DNA of 64,000 bases from Daucus carota subsp. sativus (taxonomy: Eukaryota; Streptophyta; Magnoliopsida; Apiales; Apiaceae). The position numbers were made by a program, and so were the translations under genes. Each line of letters begins with the position of its first letter. Positions within the stretch are counted from its first letter, which is position 1. Below are positions 23,131 to 37,200 of the stretch, in pieces. Location: the NCBI RefSeq assembly GCF_001625215.2, contig NC_030385.2, forward strand, positions 44,355,598 through 44,419,597, in the 5' to 3' direction. Below the pieces are notes generated by a model. That model did no database searches and was not told the origin of the DNA. It saw nothing but the letters and a program-made list of their open reading frames with translations.

Positions 23131-23957
23131 AGTATTACAGTATGATATAAGTTAATTACGCGTTTCGTGTTTTAAAAACGTATTGGCTGCTTATATTCAA
23201 GACAAATGATTTATCGGGGTCTGGTCTGCAGGCACCTGAACATGATATTCAGGAGAAGTTGCAGGAGTACTGTTTCATCCAGGGAATTATTTATATATTC
23301 TTATTTTTTGTTTGTTTTAGAAGTATATTGTGTAATCCAAAGGGATTATATTACATATATTTGATGAGGGTACCTCTTGATTAAAATTACTCGCCTAATA
23401 ATGTGTAGTTTCTTATTGTATGAACTGTTTTTATTTTTGTATTTTGAAGAACCCTAGTACTGTTTTATTGAAAATCTAGTACTATTATTAAATTGTTTAT
23501 TCTTGTGTAATAACAACAAGGGTATAGGGTGATGGAGAAATATGAGAAGAAATGAAGGTGGTGGGAGACAGTTTAGGAAGAAAGTGGGGTCCACGCACTC
23601 ACTCTCAGCTTGCCGAACACAAGTATAGATAAGATGATGATAAGGTAGCTTGAGTTCGGCCGGTATCCGTGACGTCCTTTGGGGACTTGCACACTGCAGA
23701 TACATATACTTGCATATATAATTATTGTACATATATGATAGTTATATACGTGTAGTGATGCTATTATATATATAAGGTGAGGAAGAGGAGTGGTCCTGAC
23801 TCCTGAGTGGTAGAGATTGTCACAGTCATGGGATTGATATTCGATGGTGGTGCATCCATTGCCGGTAATTACACTAATTGCATTTTCTTTCAAGAAATGG
23901 TTGGTCACTTGTTATTTTTTATTTTAAGTTATAATATATTTATTTATATAATAAATA
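23131..23957. other. ERF 3' region and intergenic DNA
   Basis: Contains the ERF 3' UTR. At about 23182-23209 a short stretch (TTGGCTGCTTATATTCAAG) also occurs inside the TRIM LTR near 21835. No further gene recognised. Confidence 0.5.
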
Positions 23958-24229
23958 CTCCCTCTGTCTTTATCGAATGGGTTGGGTACGGAGGTTAAGA
24001 AATACTGTAGGTATAAAGTAGTAGTGGAAAAAAGAAAGAAAATTAGGTGAAGTGGTGTGACCCATTAATTTTTAGTGTATAAAAAGAAGATCGTGGAGTA
24101 AGTAGTGTGAGAAGGAAAGAAAAGTGGAAAAGTGGTGGAACCCGTTGACTATATTTCGTAAGTTTTGAAATGTAAAGAATTGGACGGTACACTCACAAAA
24201 GTGTAAATAAATGGAAGAGAGGGAGGGAG
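23958..24229. mobile_element. Stowaway MITE, with a second degenerate end nearby
   Basis: CTCCCTCTGTCTTTATCG at the left and GAGAGGGAGGGAG at the right, TA at 23956-23957 and 24230-24231. Another right-type end, GAACGGAGGGAGTA, occurs at about 24465-24477, preceded by sequence resembling the right part of the first element, so a second decayed copy probably adjoins it. Confidence 0.75.
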
Positions 24230-24477
24230 TATAAAGTAATAAATAAATTAAAAACTCATTACAATGAAATGTATATTTTCTTGAACAACTTATTTTATTT
24301 ATATAATTTTTTAATAAATACCCACTAATATTTAAGTGATAGATTTGGAAAAGTAGATGAAGTTAGTGCACGGGTGAGACTTTTATAGTAAAAATTTACT
24401 ATTTTGGGAAGCTTTTGAAATGGAGAGAATTGAATGGAAGATCCGAAAAAGAAAATGTATAAGGAACGGAGGGAGTA

Positions 24478-25379
24478 ACCTATCAAATTTATTTTCATTA
24501 TTTTATTTTTAACAAATTATAATTTACCAACAACAAAAAATTACACAAATTAAACAACACATGACTTTGTCATATTAACTTATCATAAGTCACAAATTAT
24601 TATTTTAAACTAACACAAACAAGGTCTAAGAAGATGTTTAGCTCCCGGACTTTCCGTTAAAGATTTTTTTGTTAAAAGTGTCACTATATATAATAGTGAT
24701 TTAAATTTAAGAAAAAAAATAAATGTTTTTCAAAATATTAGTATTATGGTTGATAAATTTATATAACACTAAATACTATAATTGCAAATATATCGTCTTA
24801 TTATATTCGTTTTTATTAATACTTCTTAGTAATTTATAATTATCCATAAAACAAGATTATGCAAATAAATAATAAACTAAAATTTCAATTTTCACTTATC
24901 TTTTAAGTAATTTAAATTATAAGTATTTATCTTAATTTTATACTTTGAGATTTATGCATTTTTTTAATTTTATATGTATTTATGAAATTATACTCATATT
25001 CCTAGCATAGGTTAATGTGTAAGAATGATTTAATATATATCCAAAATTAAAATAAAATTAAGTTACCTTTTGGGATAAGATGCAGCTCAAAATTAAAATT
25101 TTGCTCCATAAATCTTTTAATGATTTTCGAAATATGATATATTGAAGCTATAGTGACCGGTCTTCACTCTTAAGTCCTAATGGTGAATTCAGCCCTCCAC
25201 TGATAATTCATAAATAGGTATATGTAAAATGTAAAGAGAAAAAGGATTACATGTACTAAATGAAAAGAGAAACAAACCCTGTGGATGAAGGGTATTCTAT
25301 ACATAAACTGATATGTCAAACTGCTGTAATTTTTAGTTTTAGTTATATATAAATATTTGAATGTTATATAATTTAATTG

Positions 25380-25431
<52 letters not shown>

Positions 25432-26186
25432 ATTATAAAATTCCAAATTTATTAGAAAACTTAAGAATATATTCAAATGATACATTTTATTAAACAGGTT
25501 TAATACAAAATTTTCGTAATCTATATCGAGAACAAGATAGATTTAAGAGAGTTATAATATAGGATAGACAAATACAGAGTTTATATATATCAAAATATAT
25601 TTTTAATAAACAAACTTATAAACAAAAATCAACCAATTGGACAGTCGTTGATTCTAATAATAGAACAAAATTATACTACTTATTAAGAATTTAATTAAGG
25701 AGCATTAAGTATTAATTGATGATTGATTAAGAACCGAGTCTAACTTTCTTTTGTTTATGAGCACCTTTGTCCGGCCTAATCAATGACATGTAATTACATT
25801 GCATGTTACAAATTCTAAATCATGGAGACACTGTTGATTGTCATATCCTTTTCTTTTATTTACTGTACTATTTGGACGGCTCATCAGTCATCATCCTTCC
25901 ATTCTTTGTCTTTTCCATCTGCACTCCAATCAAATAAATAATACAAGTATGTAAAATCAACCGACTAAAAGAAGTTGAAATTAATATATATTGAATAGCT
26001 AGGTTGATATGTTATGATTTTCTAATTAGTGTCAAGTAGATAGTATGCTAAACTTTGTTTATGAGGGATCTACTATTAAAAAATTTTACAAGAAATACTT
26101 TCATTATATTGTGCATTTGCATGCAATAAATTTCTATTATATACGTAAGTAATCTTATAAGTGAGTTTACCAACGTATTATATTAT
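24478..26186. other. AT-rich intergenic DNA with a TA microsatellite
   Basis: No gene recognised. A (TA)n run of about 47 bases occupies 25381-25427. Confidence 0.6.
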
Positions 26187-26893
26187 ATACTTATATATAA
26201 TAAGCGTAAGGGAGATAATTTGGTCGCATGGTCCTATGATTCAAAAGCTTATCATCCGTTAGATCGTATATTGAACAAATAAGCACCGTTAGATTAAGAC
26301 AAAATTAAATTATGTTCTATAAGGAAACTGATATCTACTTGCATGTTTATAATTCTTTTTCTAAATCCAAAACAAATTCTGTCTTTCATGTCTTTTTGGT
26401 TTTTTTAATCCAAAATAAATGTTTCCTACCAATTTTAATTGTAGAATCGTATAAATCGCACCGTCACAAAATTATTTTTATCTAATATATTTTAAAATTA
26501 ATATGCCTGATTTATGTGAGGAACGAATACTAAAACGTTTTCTTAATCCAAAACAAATTCTACTATCTTATTGCATGTTTATGATTCATCTTCCTAGTTC
26601 AAAATAAATTGTTTTATCAATTTTAATCTCGAACCATAAAAATTTTTAGAAAAATATTTGAATCACAGTATAATAATTCTAATATAAAATATATTTATAA
26701 ATATAATCTAATAGGAGTTGGCGTCACATATTCTACTTAATAAATTTTAAAATTTGAAAGAAAGAATTTAATACTTTGGCATGATACATATAATTTTAAT
26801 TTATTATTTATAAATTTAATTTTTCACACCATTTAAAATATATTTTAAAAATTTATAAATAATTAAAAAGCTCCCGTGCGGGCTATAAGCTCG
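26187..26893 (+). mobile_element. Non-autonomous Helitron-like element
   Basis: Same family as the two arms at 57877-59551: starts at ATATACTTATATATAATAAGCG, contains the shared motifs GGAGATAATTTGGTCGCATGG and AAAAGCTTATCATCCGTT, and ends at a small CCCGTGCGGG hairpin followed by CTATAAGCTCG. A usual Helitron ends CTAG or CTRR, so this end is mutated. About 0.7 kb, no coding capacity; start approximate. Confidence 0.6.
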
Positions 26894-29800
26894 TATAAAT
26901 AAAACAGATAATGAGGTACGTGTCGCACGCAAAAGCATTCTAATATGTTTTAAGTTCCAGTATCATTGTTTGAAAAACAATGCAGCAATCAAATATTCAA
27001 AACACAAGCGCAAAGTGATGATGCGGCTGATGATATTGTAGAAAAGAGAAAAAACTTGCGTCCAAGAAGTCCAGAACGTTAACCTCGAAAACAAGTCGAA
27101 GAAGCCTAATATTTTTAAGTAAATTTAACAAAATAAAGTCCTTGTGTTGACAAGTCATGATACAGACTTAAAATTAATATTGCACCGGGGGAGGTATTCA
27201 GCTTTGACTACAGAAAACTAGAAAGTGTACTTAGTCGAACAAGCCCTAGTTATATAAGTCGATATATTATGGGACAAGAAATATTAACAAGTATTTAATA
27301 TCATGTTAAATCTAATGAAAAATATATAATAAAAAATTAAAATTATATTTAAATTTATTTCAAGTGTTATTTTATTGGGTTAGCTCCTGTAGCTCAGAAG
27401 AATTAATATCCCCTTGAATATAAGGACTCCAATGCAAGATATATTTTCTTACTCCAACTAATCTTAATATTAGTTAGCGACATGTTTGCAATACGACACA
27501 TGCATTTGAAAATAATTTGAAATTGTCTATTTTGAAATAATTTCGAGTTTTCTTATGAGCCATTTGCTCGGTGTATAATCACCCTAAACAAAACTCTATA
27601 TGGATCATGGATGAATCAATCATTTCATAATAATTTGCAATTTTAAATCAAAGAGGTACCTTCCTCCAAAAAAATAAAAATTAAAGAGGTACTCATTGAT
27701 TTTATATGTTATCTTTCGTTCTTTTTCTTTATTCTTGTGCTGGAACAGTGCCTTCCACATTCGATATGATTTAAATTAAAATTTTATATAGTGGAGGCAT
27801 TTGGTGAAACTCGCGGCAAGCTCCTTTTACAGTATAGTTGTCGGCAGTGTCATTTCTGTAATTGTACCATATTACTTTTTGTATGCATTCTCGTTGTTAA
27901 AACAGTTTATAGATTATGTTTTCTTTAATTACTTTAAATTATCTAAATCATATGATTATCTTTTTTTTGTGTCCATCTTAATTCTTATATATTCATCTAT
28001 ACTAAATCTAAATACGATTGGGTAGTTTGTAACTTTGTACATTCTTTATGTTTCATTTAATTTTTTAATTTCGGTCATAATAATTAAAAATTTTCATTAA
28101 ATCAATACAAAATAAAAGCTCTATTTCTATCGACAATATATTATTGTTAAGTTTTAAAATATATTTCTTACATCCCGTTTTCTTGTACCAGTCAAAATCC
28201 AATTTTTCATAATAATAATAAAACTGTGTTACTAAAACTTTATATTATTTGCAAAAAACAACAAAGTTAATACTATATAATTTAGTACGATTGACTTTTT
28301 CAAAATAAGGAGTCATTTTGGACGGAATGAGTAGTTTTTATACATAAAGTTAAGATTATAATAATTATATTATATTTACTTAAAAATTGATAAAATAATT
28401 ATAAATAATCTAGAAACTAAAATACATTAAAAAAAAGTTACTTAACTACAACAAATATCTCATAAATTCTTCAAAAAAAAAAATATCTCATAAAAATCCT
28501 TATAACAACTGTGAGCACAAGTAACAGTAACATATACATAATCCTCTTGTGTAATAAATATTCTAACAAACACCAACAAATAATAATTAATGTTCCTTAC
28601 AGAAAATCTGGATGCTCCTATATAAAGCAGCTACTGTCCTACAGTATATTAAAACTTCCTCACACCGACATTGGACTCATGTGCAGGTTCCACAAGAATC
28701 CAAAACACCAATAATAAATTTTATAAATCCAAAACTTAAAAGCTTGGTGCGGTGTCTTGTCTTCTTGTTAAAAAATATACTGTAGGTAACTTAATTTTGA
28801 ATTTTATAACACCAGGATTTCAAATTTTAGAAATACTAAATATAAAAATTTAGAAAAATACTAAATTTTAGAAATACTAAATATGCATGACGATTTATAA
28901 ATATAAAATAATCATTTCACATATTAATAAAATTAAATTTTAGAAATACTATGAATTTTTTTCGAACGCACTACTATAATTATGAGAAAACAGGGACTAA
29001 TTTTTCTAAATCAACAAATTTAAAAAAAACCCGATGAATTAAAGACAAATAATAGGAAAATTAAATTTTGAAAAATTCCTTTTACATTTTCAAATTTATA
29101 TCTAGCATTTAATATTAAACTTATATCCGGACTTTTTAAAAAAAATCTGAAAATAACACTATCAGAAAATAATAATACATGTATTTACTGCATACACATA
29201 CTTGGGAAATTATCTCTGGGTCCACCACCTTTAAACGACTCCGATTTGCAATAAATCTCGAAACACATAAAGGGGAAGAGGACCACCGGAACGTAACGAC
29301 GAGCCAAACTTTAATCAAAGAAGACAAACAAACGTTTCTTGCAAGCAATCAAATTAGGTCACTTTTAGGACGTCATTAGTTGTTTATACCCACGCAAAAA
29401 AAAAAAAAAAAAAATTAGGTCACTTTTAGTACGTCATTAGTTGTTTATACCCACGCATTTTAGTTGTGGCCACTCCAACAAATTATTATCGCTCACCCAA
29501 CGAAAGATTAGTTACTTTTAGCAAAAGAGCAAGTAAATTAGGCAGATACATGATATCGGGACATTTGCTTTGAGCTAGTGAATTCGATCGATGAGTGAAA
29601 ATAAGAATTGATTTGGCTGCTTAAAGATAATAATCTCCACTTCATTTGATGATTAATGTTGAATGATGAATTTGGTTTATCGGAATGGAAGTTTCATTCT
29701 CATCAAACTGATTTGTTTTTTTATTTATGTTTGTAATAATCTTTTTCTTGTAATTTATTTTAAGAAAATTCTCTTTTAACTATTATCCTTAATATTCATT

Positions 29801-32139
29801 TCGGATTCTCGTTACTAAACATCCAGGCTGGAGTAGTTAAAAGCGAACTAAATAATTAATAAATAAATTTAAGTTTTGAATTGGGTATTTTGAAAGAGCT
29901 CGTATCTCTGACTAAACTCAATTATTTTATTTAAAGACTCAAATATATCATTATCATTTCTCATTCTCATTTATTCTAACTACTCCTTCGAACTCTTGAT
30001 CCATCACTCATAATCACTTATTTAATTTTATTTTAGTTAACAAATTGAATCGAGTGAGCTGGCAAGCTAATAAGTTGTAGACAAGCTTGACATAGGATAC
30101 ATGCAGACTAATCAATGAAAATATTAATAAAAATAAAAGAATGTAATTAATTTTTAATTTAATTAATTGTGTAAAATATTTTAACACATATAACAAAATA
30201 AATCTCAATATTATCGTAAGCTCTATTATAATTTAATTAATTCATTTATAACTTAAATTAGTCTCGGATTATGTACAAATATAGTTTCGACATATGGGTG
30301 CAGTCAGAGGTGGCAAAATGTGTGATTGGTTTGATTTTGGTTCTTATAAAATGGATGTGGTTTGGATAAATGAACCAAAACCATTTTCAAACCATATATT
30401 AATAAATATGGTTATGGTTTTAGTTTAGATCATGGGTAAACTAGTTTAATAATATTTAATAGGCTACTCATCATATAATAAGAATACGGGACTGATTTAG
30501 GCCCAATAGTATGGTTTCAATGGTTATAAACTGAATGGGCAAGTTAATTATAACCAAGTACTGACCCGAGCTGTGAGTTTGTGAAGGTGATGAAGGAGTT
30601 TGCATTCGGAACAAGTGATAAAAGGCACCATGCTGGAGTGAGTGGAGTGCAACACCGCATTGTTTGGACTTTGGTGACCACAGCTGCCTAGAAGTTCATA
30701 TTTTTTGAAAATATGGTTAAAATATGGTTAGATCCATATTTTGTGAGAAATATGAGACCAAAAATCAAACCAAATCTATTATTTTAAATGTGATTTTATA
30801 TTCATCCAAATTTATATTGATTTGGATTGGTTTAATAGTTTTAGAACCTCTAAGTGCAGTTTACCAAAGAAGCAGCATCATGCATGCCCCATGGGCCATG
30901 GGCTTGTTACAGGCTTACAGCACACTATAAACCAAACCAAGTAACACCTCCTTAAGGCAACCAGAAAAGTTTTGAATAATTAAAAATAAATTGAATGTTG
31001 GATTTTATTGTTTTTATGGTTATTAAAAAAATACATTTAAATTGGAACCAAATGCAGATAAAAGAAATATGAAAAAAAGTAGCACAAATTGCAATTTCTC
31101 CTGTGCAATCTTGAGGCAGATACAGAACCCAAAATTTGTCAACATCTAAAACAATCGGTTAGGTATCAACACCAGAATCATAATAAGTTGGGTGGCAAAA
31201 AAATCTATTTTCCCTTTCACATATGCTTTGAACGGCAGTACAGCTAAAATTCGGCTTCATTATTCCAACAGTTCGGTATACATTCAAGTAAATTACATTC
31301 GTGTCCAGATTGTTGTGCTCACACAGAAGATAGATGGTAAGTGAGCCCGGATCATTCTAGAGGACACAATCAGTTCTAATTTTGTTTTAAAAAAAAGAAA
31401 AAAAAAAAGATCTGCAAAATGGATCGAGAAAGTCAGCTTTCCCTCATGAAGCAATGCACCATAAGCTTTCGGGCTCTACAACGAAAATTTGTTCCCATTG
31501 CAGGCACTTCTATACAACTCAACTTAACAAGCACACCAAACAAGCACTCTAATTGATAATAGCATCTCAACCCTTGGTTCAGAGAACAAAAACTTGCACG
31601 TAATACCCTCATCAATTTGCAAATAAACAAAAACATATTGAGACTCTAATTTATTCCACCACAGCCTAGTAAATATTACATAGGACAGATGCATTTACTT
31701 TGAGGCTACTCTAAACATATCATTTTCAATCTCATCAGATATTATCTACACTTTCAGAGGAATGAAGTAGATTTGATTTTCCTCGGTCAAAATTTTTCTC
31801 GGAGTCGAGAAAGATGGAACTTGCTAATCCTGTAGATGTTCTGCTAGAATGAGATACCCTGAAATCAAGAAAGTTTTAAGTAATTAGGTCATATACTAGT
31901 TCGAGGGTTTTTATTTTCTTGTTTGTTGATAATCTAGCTGTATATTTGACCAAGAGCGTGTGGTGTCCCAAACCTGCTCCTCCCCCCCCCCCCAACACAC
32001 ACACACTTAATCCTAATTTGAAACCACATGATAAAAATTAATATTGATTGTTGACTATCACATCCGTTACAAAAATTATATTTCAAATATAACAGGACTT
32101 CTGGAATCTTATTAACATATATCCAAAATCAATACAACT
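26894..32139. other. Gene-poor intergenic DNA
   Basis: No gene supported. A degenerate Stowaway-like pair may span about 28172-28333. A hAT-like left end (CAGAGGTGGCAAAAT) occurs near 30305 without a convincing partner. A short frame near 30575-30690 reads protein-like but matches no family I know. Confidence 0.5.
29351..29457. repeat. 45-bp direct repeat split by an A-tract
   Basis: AAATTAGGTCACTTTTAG...TTATACCCACGC occurs at 29351-29395 and again at about 29413-29457 with one mismatch, separated by about 20 A residues. Could be a local duplication or the footprint of a poly(A)-tailed insertion. Confidence 0.7.
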
Positions 32140-32147
32140 GTCTGAAC

Positions 32148-32877
32148 TAGGGGTGTACACGGGTCGGTGAAACCGACCGAACCAACCCAAACCGACCATA
32201 TTTCACCCGAACCGAACCGAACTTTTTTGACCCGATTAATAATTGGATTAAAAAATGAGTAACCCGATTTAATTGGGTTGGACACGGGTATCGATTTTTT
32301 TTAACCGATCCAACCCAACCCGATTAAAAAATATTAAATTACATATAAAAATTATTCACCCCACCCTAATAACCCATAATACGTTAGCCTAGTCCATTTA
32401 ACTAATTGTTGATTCGTTGTGCTTTGATAATTATTGATTTGTTGTGCTTTACTAATTGTTTCTATTCAACTTAATTTTTAAATTTATTGTTGTAATTCTG
32501 AAGTTTCTTGTATCGAGCTTAACTTAGTATCAAGCTTTAATTGTTTTAGTCACTAGTGCAGGTTTTTTAAAATGTTATAGTGCCTAACTCATTTTGTATA
32601 TATTAGGTATTTCACCTGCTTGCTGTAGTACATACAGTTAAAGTTTTATCTTTTGATGTGTCGAAATTTGGCTTTGCTAGATTATGAAAAGAAAATTATT
32701 TTATATTTCATAACCCGATCAAACCGATCCAAACCGATCCGAACCGAAGTAATACAAATTGGTTTGGGTTATGAATTTAATTTTTATGGTTTGGGTTGAG
32801 AATTTGAAAACCCGATTTAATTGGGTTGGGTCGTTAAATTTCTTTAACCCGTCCAACCCGAACCGTGTACACCCCTA
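32148..32877. mobile_element. Non-autonomous hAT-type element
   Basis: Ends TAGGGGTGTACACGG and CCGTGTACACCCCTA with perfect 8-bp target duplication GTCTGAAC at 32140-32147 and 32878-32885. The sub-terminal regions are built from AACCCGA/ACCGAACC-type repeats on both sides. 730 bases, no transposase. Confidence 0.9.
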
Positions 32878-32885
32878 GTCTGAAC

Positions 32886-34204
32886 TATAAACCAGGCTTA
32901 AGGAAAACCAAACCAAACATACCCCAGCATACCTCATTTGCATGTAGGGCCCAGATAGGGCAACATACTCGAACGTTACCCATATCCCCAAAAGTAGAGA
33001 GGTTCTCGTAAAGACTCAAGTAGAATCTAGTGAAAGTGACATTTACTCGAACCTCACCCGTATTCCTAGAAGTGAAAAGAGTTTTCATAACGACCCACAG
33101 CTTTTGAATTGAATTTATTTTATTTCTAAAATGTATATATATTGAAACTTATAAACATTATAAAAATCCTCACTTCAAAAAGTTTGTCTGAACTGAAAAA
33201 TAGTGAAGAAAGGACAATAATCTGGTTGAAAAAAATACAGGGACACAGGAAAAAAGCATGGAAACCATAAGAAGAAACACCCGACACAGGTCATCTCTTC
33301 AGAGAGAATGTAAGCCTCTCTAATTTAACGTATTTAGAAACCCCCATGCTTCCCTCTGTGCTCAACCCCACAAAGATAAAAAGCTACTCTAAACGACATA
33401 TATAGGAACTCCTATCATAGGTCATGTCGTGAAAGAGGTTTATACTACCCTTCATCCCACCTCCTCGACAGTTTTCTGCTCATTGACACTCCTCTTCACC
33501 GATGTTGTCACCGTCGAGAAAAAAATTGGTCAAACAACCACAATCTTCTCTCTCTGGCAAATCATCGGTTAAGAACTGGCCACTTCTGTTCTAACAGAGG
33601 TCCTTGCTCACATATGTATTTATGATTTTATATCCCAGATTGCCAAAACATGCCTTCATAGCGCTGCATAACCTCTAAACTCCTCCAAATAACTTCATGA
33701 TGTCCACTATCTTTGGCCATCTCTATATCTATTAACAAGATATGAGCAGATCCTTGCTACACTCTTTATATTTCTCCACGAGGCATGTAAGAAAATATAT
33801 AGAAAGATTACTTTACTTACTTTCCTAATAAGAACATCCTGCGTCAATGAGGTGAGTAAAAGAACAAGCCTACAATTGATGTGTCTAAGTGGTAGTACTT
33901 TCGGATCACCCTGATCCACACCATCCAAGATGTTAGGTTACATAGCTTCGCTGAAAACATCTAAAATTGACTTGACCTACACATATATATTTGGCGCTTT
34001 GAGCTCCAGACACACCATAGCAATTATTTTGTACAAGTATATCGGACAACTGATAGTCCGTATAATCTCCTCTTTTAACGTATGTTAGTGACAACTACTC
34101 CTATAAAAGTTTTATTACACGATTGTCATTTATGCATCAATCAAATTATTGTAACAGTGCATTATATTTTTTGCTATATGTAACAGTGTTTTCTTACCTG
34201 TATG
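32886..34204. other. Downstream flank of SEC24
   Basis: Contains the 3' UTR of the minus-strand SEC24 gene next to 34204. The rest holds only short open frames without family signatures. Confidence 0.5.
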
Positions 34205-37200
34205 TTATGCGTTTTGCTGAATTTGCCGATGAATTTGTTGGATCCAGTCAACATAGCCATTCATACCACCAACTTGGTCTTCAACAAGGTTTGCCAACAT
34301 GAAGAAGCCTTCTCTTGGCTGTTCACCTTGTCTAACAAGATGACACGACTGATAATATGATGGGTCACACTCTCTAAACTTTTGAAGTAAGCGCATTAGC
34401 TTCCTTGACATTTCATTGTCACGCTCTGATAAGGAAACCTGATTTTGACGATTATACAAGAATGAAGTCAAACACCTTCCTAACAATATATACGCCTCCC
34501 GACAGAAAGAACATTGAACAGATCAAATACTGGAGAAAGGTAGAGACAAACAGTGGAAGGGTTAGACATCATGTTCACAGCAAAACACTAATGCACGTTC
34601 CATTATAAACACGGTCTACACAACTATAGTGTGTGACTGATAAACTTGTTTTGTAAATTCGAGATGAATGAACCCCGTAATATATATTTATATATATATA
34701 TATAACATAGAATATGCATGCTTGCAGTTTCGTTCATGAAGCCTAAAGGAAGACCTGCTACCAGTCTTATAGTCTTTTAATTTTCTGCTTTCCAAGAACA
34801 TACTAACACATAACTGCTGTATTTTTCCCGCTTGTTAAAGGAAGTGATTGGTTATTATAATAAAACAGAAATGAAAAACCTTTACTTCAGTTTTCACATC
34901 AAACAAGATATCTTCAAAGAATTCGCATATAACATCTACCACAATGTGACTATTTTAATTATAATAATGATCTTCAATGAACTCAGTGCACTGATTAAGC
35001 TTTATAAACTTGTAATAGGCACATAATTTATTATCTTTTTCGAGTCGGGTCTATGTCGGGTTCCGGCCGTGTCGGATTTTGCCACCCCTACCTAGATTTC
35101 TTATCTTATTTGATATTATTTGCTAATTAGGTTAATCAAATCTCTCTAAAAAAATTGGTCTAGTCTGCCTGATTTAAATTGTTAGGGTTGTGAAAAATTG
35201 ATAGAATCCTGGATCGATCTATAATTGCTACAACTTAGCAATGTTGATAAGCATTATTTTACTCATCAACATGTGTGTGTGTGACTGTGTAATATAGTAT
35301 AAGAAGCATACCCTTGAGTAATCTGTTGTGAAGTCATCACCAAGTAGATTCATAGCAATAGTTGGTGACAGCATTTTCCCAAACCATATGACAAACCTAA
35401 AACCATCATCGAAAATATAAAGACCACCAGCATCTAAGCTCTCTGCAGTAAGTGGTAGCGCCTTGCATATATTTTTGAGTTCATCAGTTTTTGGTAGTGC
35501 CTGCAATCCCAATGTAACTTAAGAGATACATAACAAAAGCAATACATTCCATGGATCATGAATGCAACTTACTACTTACTTTGACAAGGTGCTCATCAAT
35601 TCGCACCAAGGTAGGGTACAGAAGCTTCAAAAGTTTATTTACTGGCAAAGCCATTATGGTGTATCCTGCTGCACAGCGTTCATCAAGTTGAACATCACCA
35701 TAACCCCCACGTAAGGGTGTTGATTTGCACAGTGTTAACGCATACAAAGGGAGGAATCTTAATGACTCTGGATAGATCATCCTGTTTCCAACACGATGCT
35801 GCACAGCATATAAATTTCGATATTCTCTGAGAGCTTTGACAAGTCTGAGTAAAATAGAATTGCGAGCTTCTTCTAGTTTATAGGACAGACTTTTCTCAAT
35901 TGCTGCAAACCAAAATATGCTTATAAGTCATATTTCAAGAACATATAGATTGAAAGTTCCGCAATCGAATTGTAACTATATATGTTAGTTTACCTAGTCT
36001 TGAAAGCAACGAAACAATGGCACCAGTGTCAGCCTGTCGATACATCTCTCCTAACTCTGCAACCACGGGTGCTGCCATCGTGTGTACCCTTATCCGCCTT
36101 TCTCCATTGGAGGAAGTGTATCTTTTGAAGGTTAAGGAACTTCATAATAGATACAACTTATTTCCAATGACTCACCAAACAATTTCACATAGGAGCACAA
36201 TTCGAGTAAAAATAAACATACAATGATCGGAAATTTTGAAGCACACAGTAACTGAGGAAAATGACAGCACAAAATACAACACCTCTTTAACACTAAACCC
36301 ACAACATAACATGAAACGAGTTTGTTAATCTGGTCACTTGACAATATCAAAATTCTATAGGTAACTTTAAAACTGGTCGCGTTAAATTTCTCCTGAACTC
36401 CCCAAGTCACAACAAAAAAATAGAAAGGCACATGGCAATTCATTTTGCATTAAGAATGCATAGTATATTTAGGAGATAACATGTTATCCGGACAAAAGAA
36501 TTTGTTACCATCACCATGCCCCGTTGTGGCATTGAAGTCAATGGGAGTTATGCCACCCAATCATATTTCTATGCTTTCAAGATTAGTGCCTTGACATATT
36601 TAAGACCCGTATATCTTCCAATACTAAATTCATACTTAAAACAGCAATAATGAGATCTCTTTATAAATTTCCTTCTAAATCTCCTCGCAGTCTTTTCAGC
36701 AGAAAGCTGTAATGTTACGACACACGTACATCTTCTGAGAAATGTTAAGTAGTTTGTTGAAAAATTGTGGTCACCAATATTCTACAATTGACACCAATGT
36801 TTTGATTTAAAACTGGAGTAAGTATGTGACTTATGTGACTTACCTATAATATAAAGTAATTAGTAAATGACTGCAGACAACAGAGGTTGTACTACTCAGA
36901 AGTATAAACATATTCTTTGGATAATTATTCCATGCTGCTGAATGCTTTCTCAAGAAGTGTTTGCTTTTATTGAGAATTAATGACCAAACCTAGTGATGAA
37001 AGATATTATTTGCTACTCATTTGAGATACTATGATTCATGACAAGGCTTAGTATAAAAACTTCTTCTATATGAGCACTTAATTTTATGTTACCCGGACTC
37101 TTCATATTGCCCCAAGTACCCGTGTCGGACACTCAACACTCAGACGTGGGTAAGGACACTTAAATAACTAAGCCAAAAATATATAAAATTTTCAAACGTT

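Noticed and set aside
29351..29457. CRISPR-like or satellite repeat
   Set aside because: Only two copies around an A-tract in a plant genome; a simple duplication.
30575..30690. Short protein-like frame (VMKEFAFGTSDKRHHAG)
   Set aside because: Too short and matches nothing I can name; could be a captured fragment.
30305..35090. A single hAT element from CAGAGGTGGCAAAAT (30305) to ATTTTGCCACCCCTA (35085)
   Set aside because: The ends look complementary, but the span would contain another intact hAT and the SEC24 3' exon; no target duplication was found. More likely two unrelated ends.
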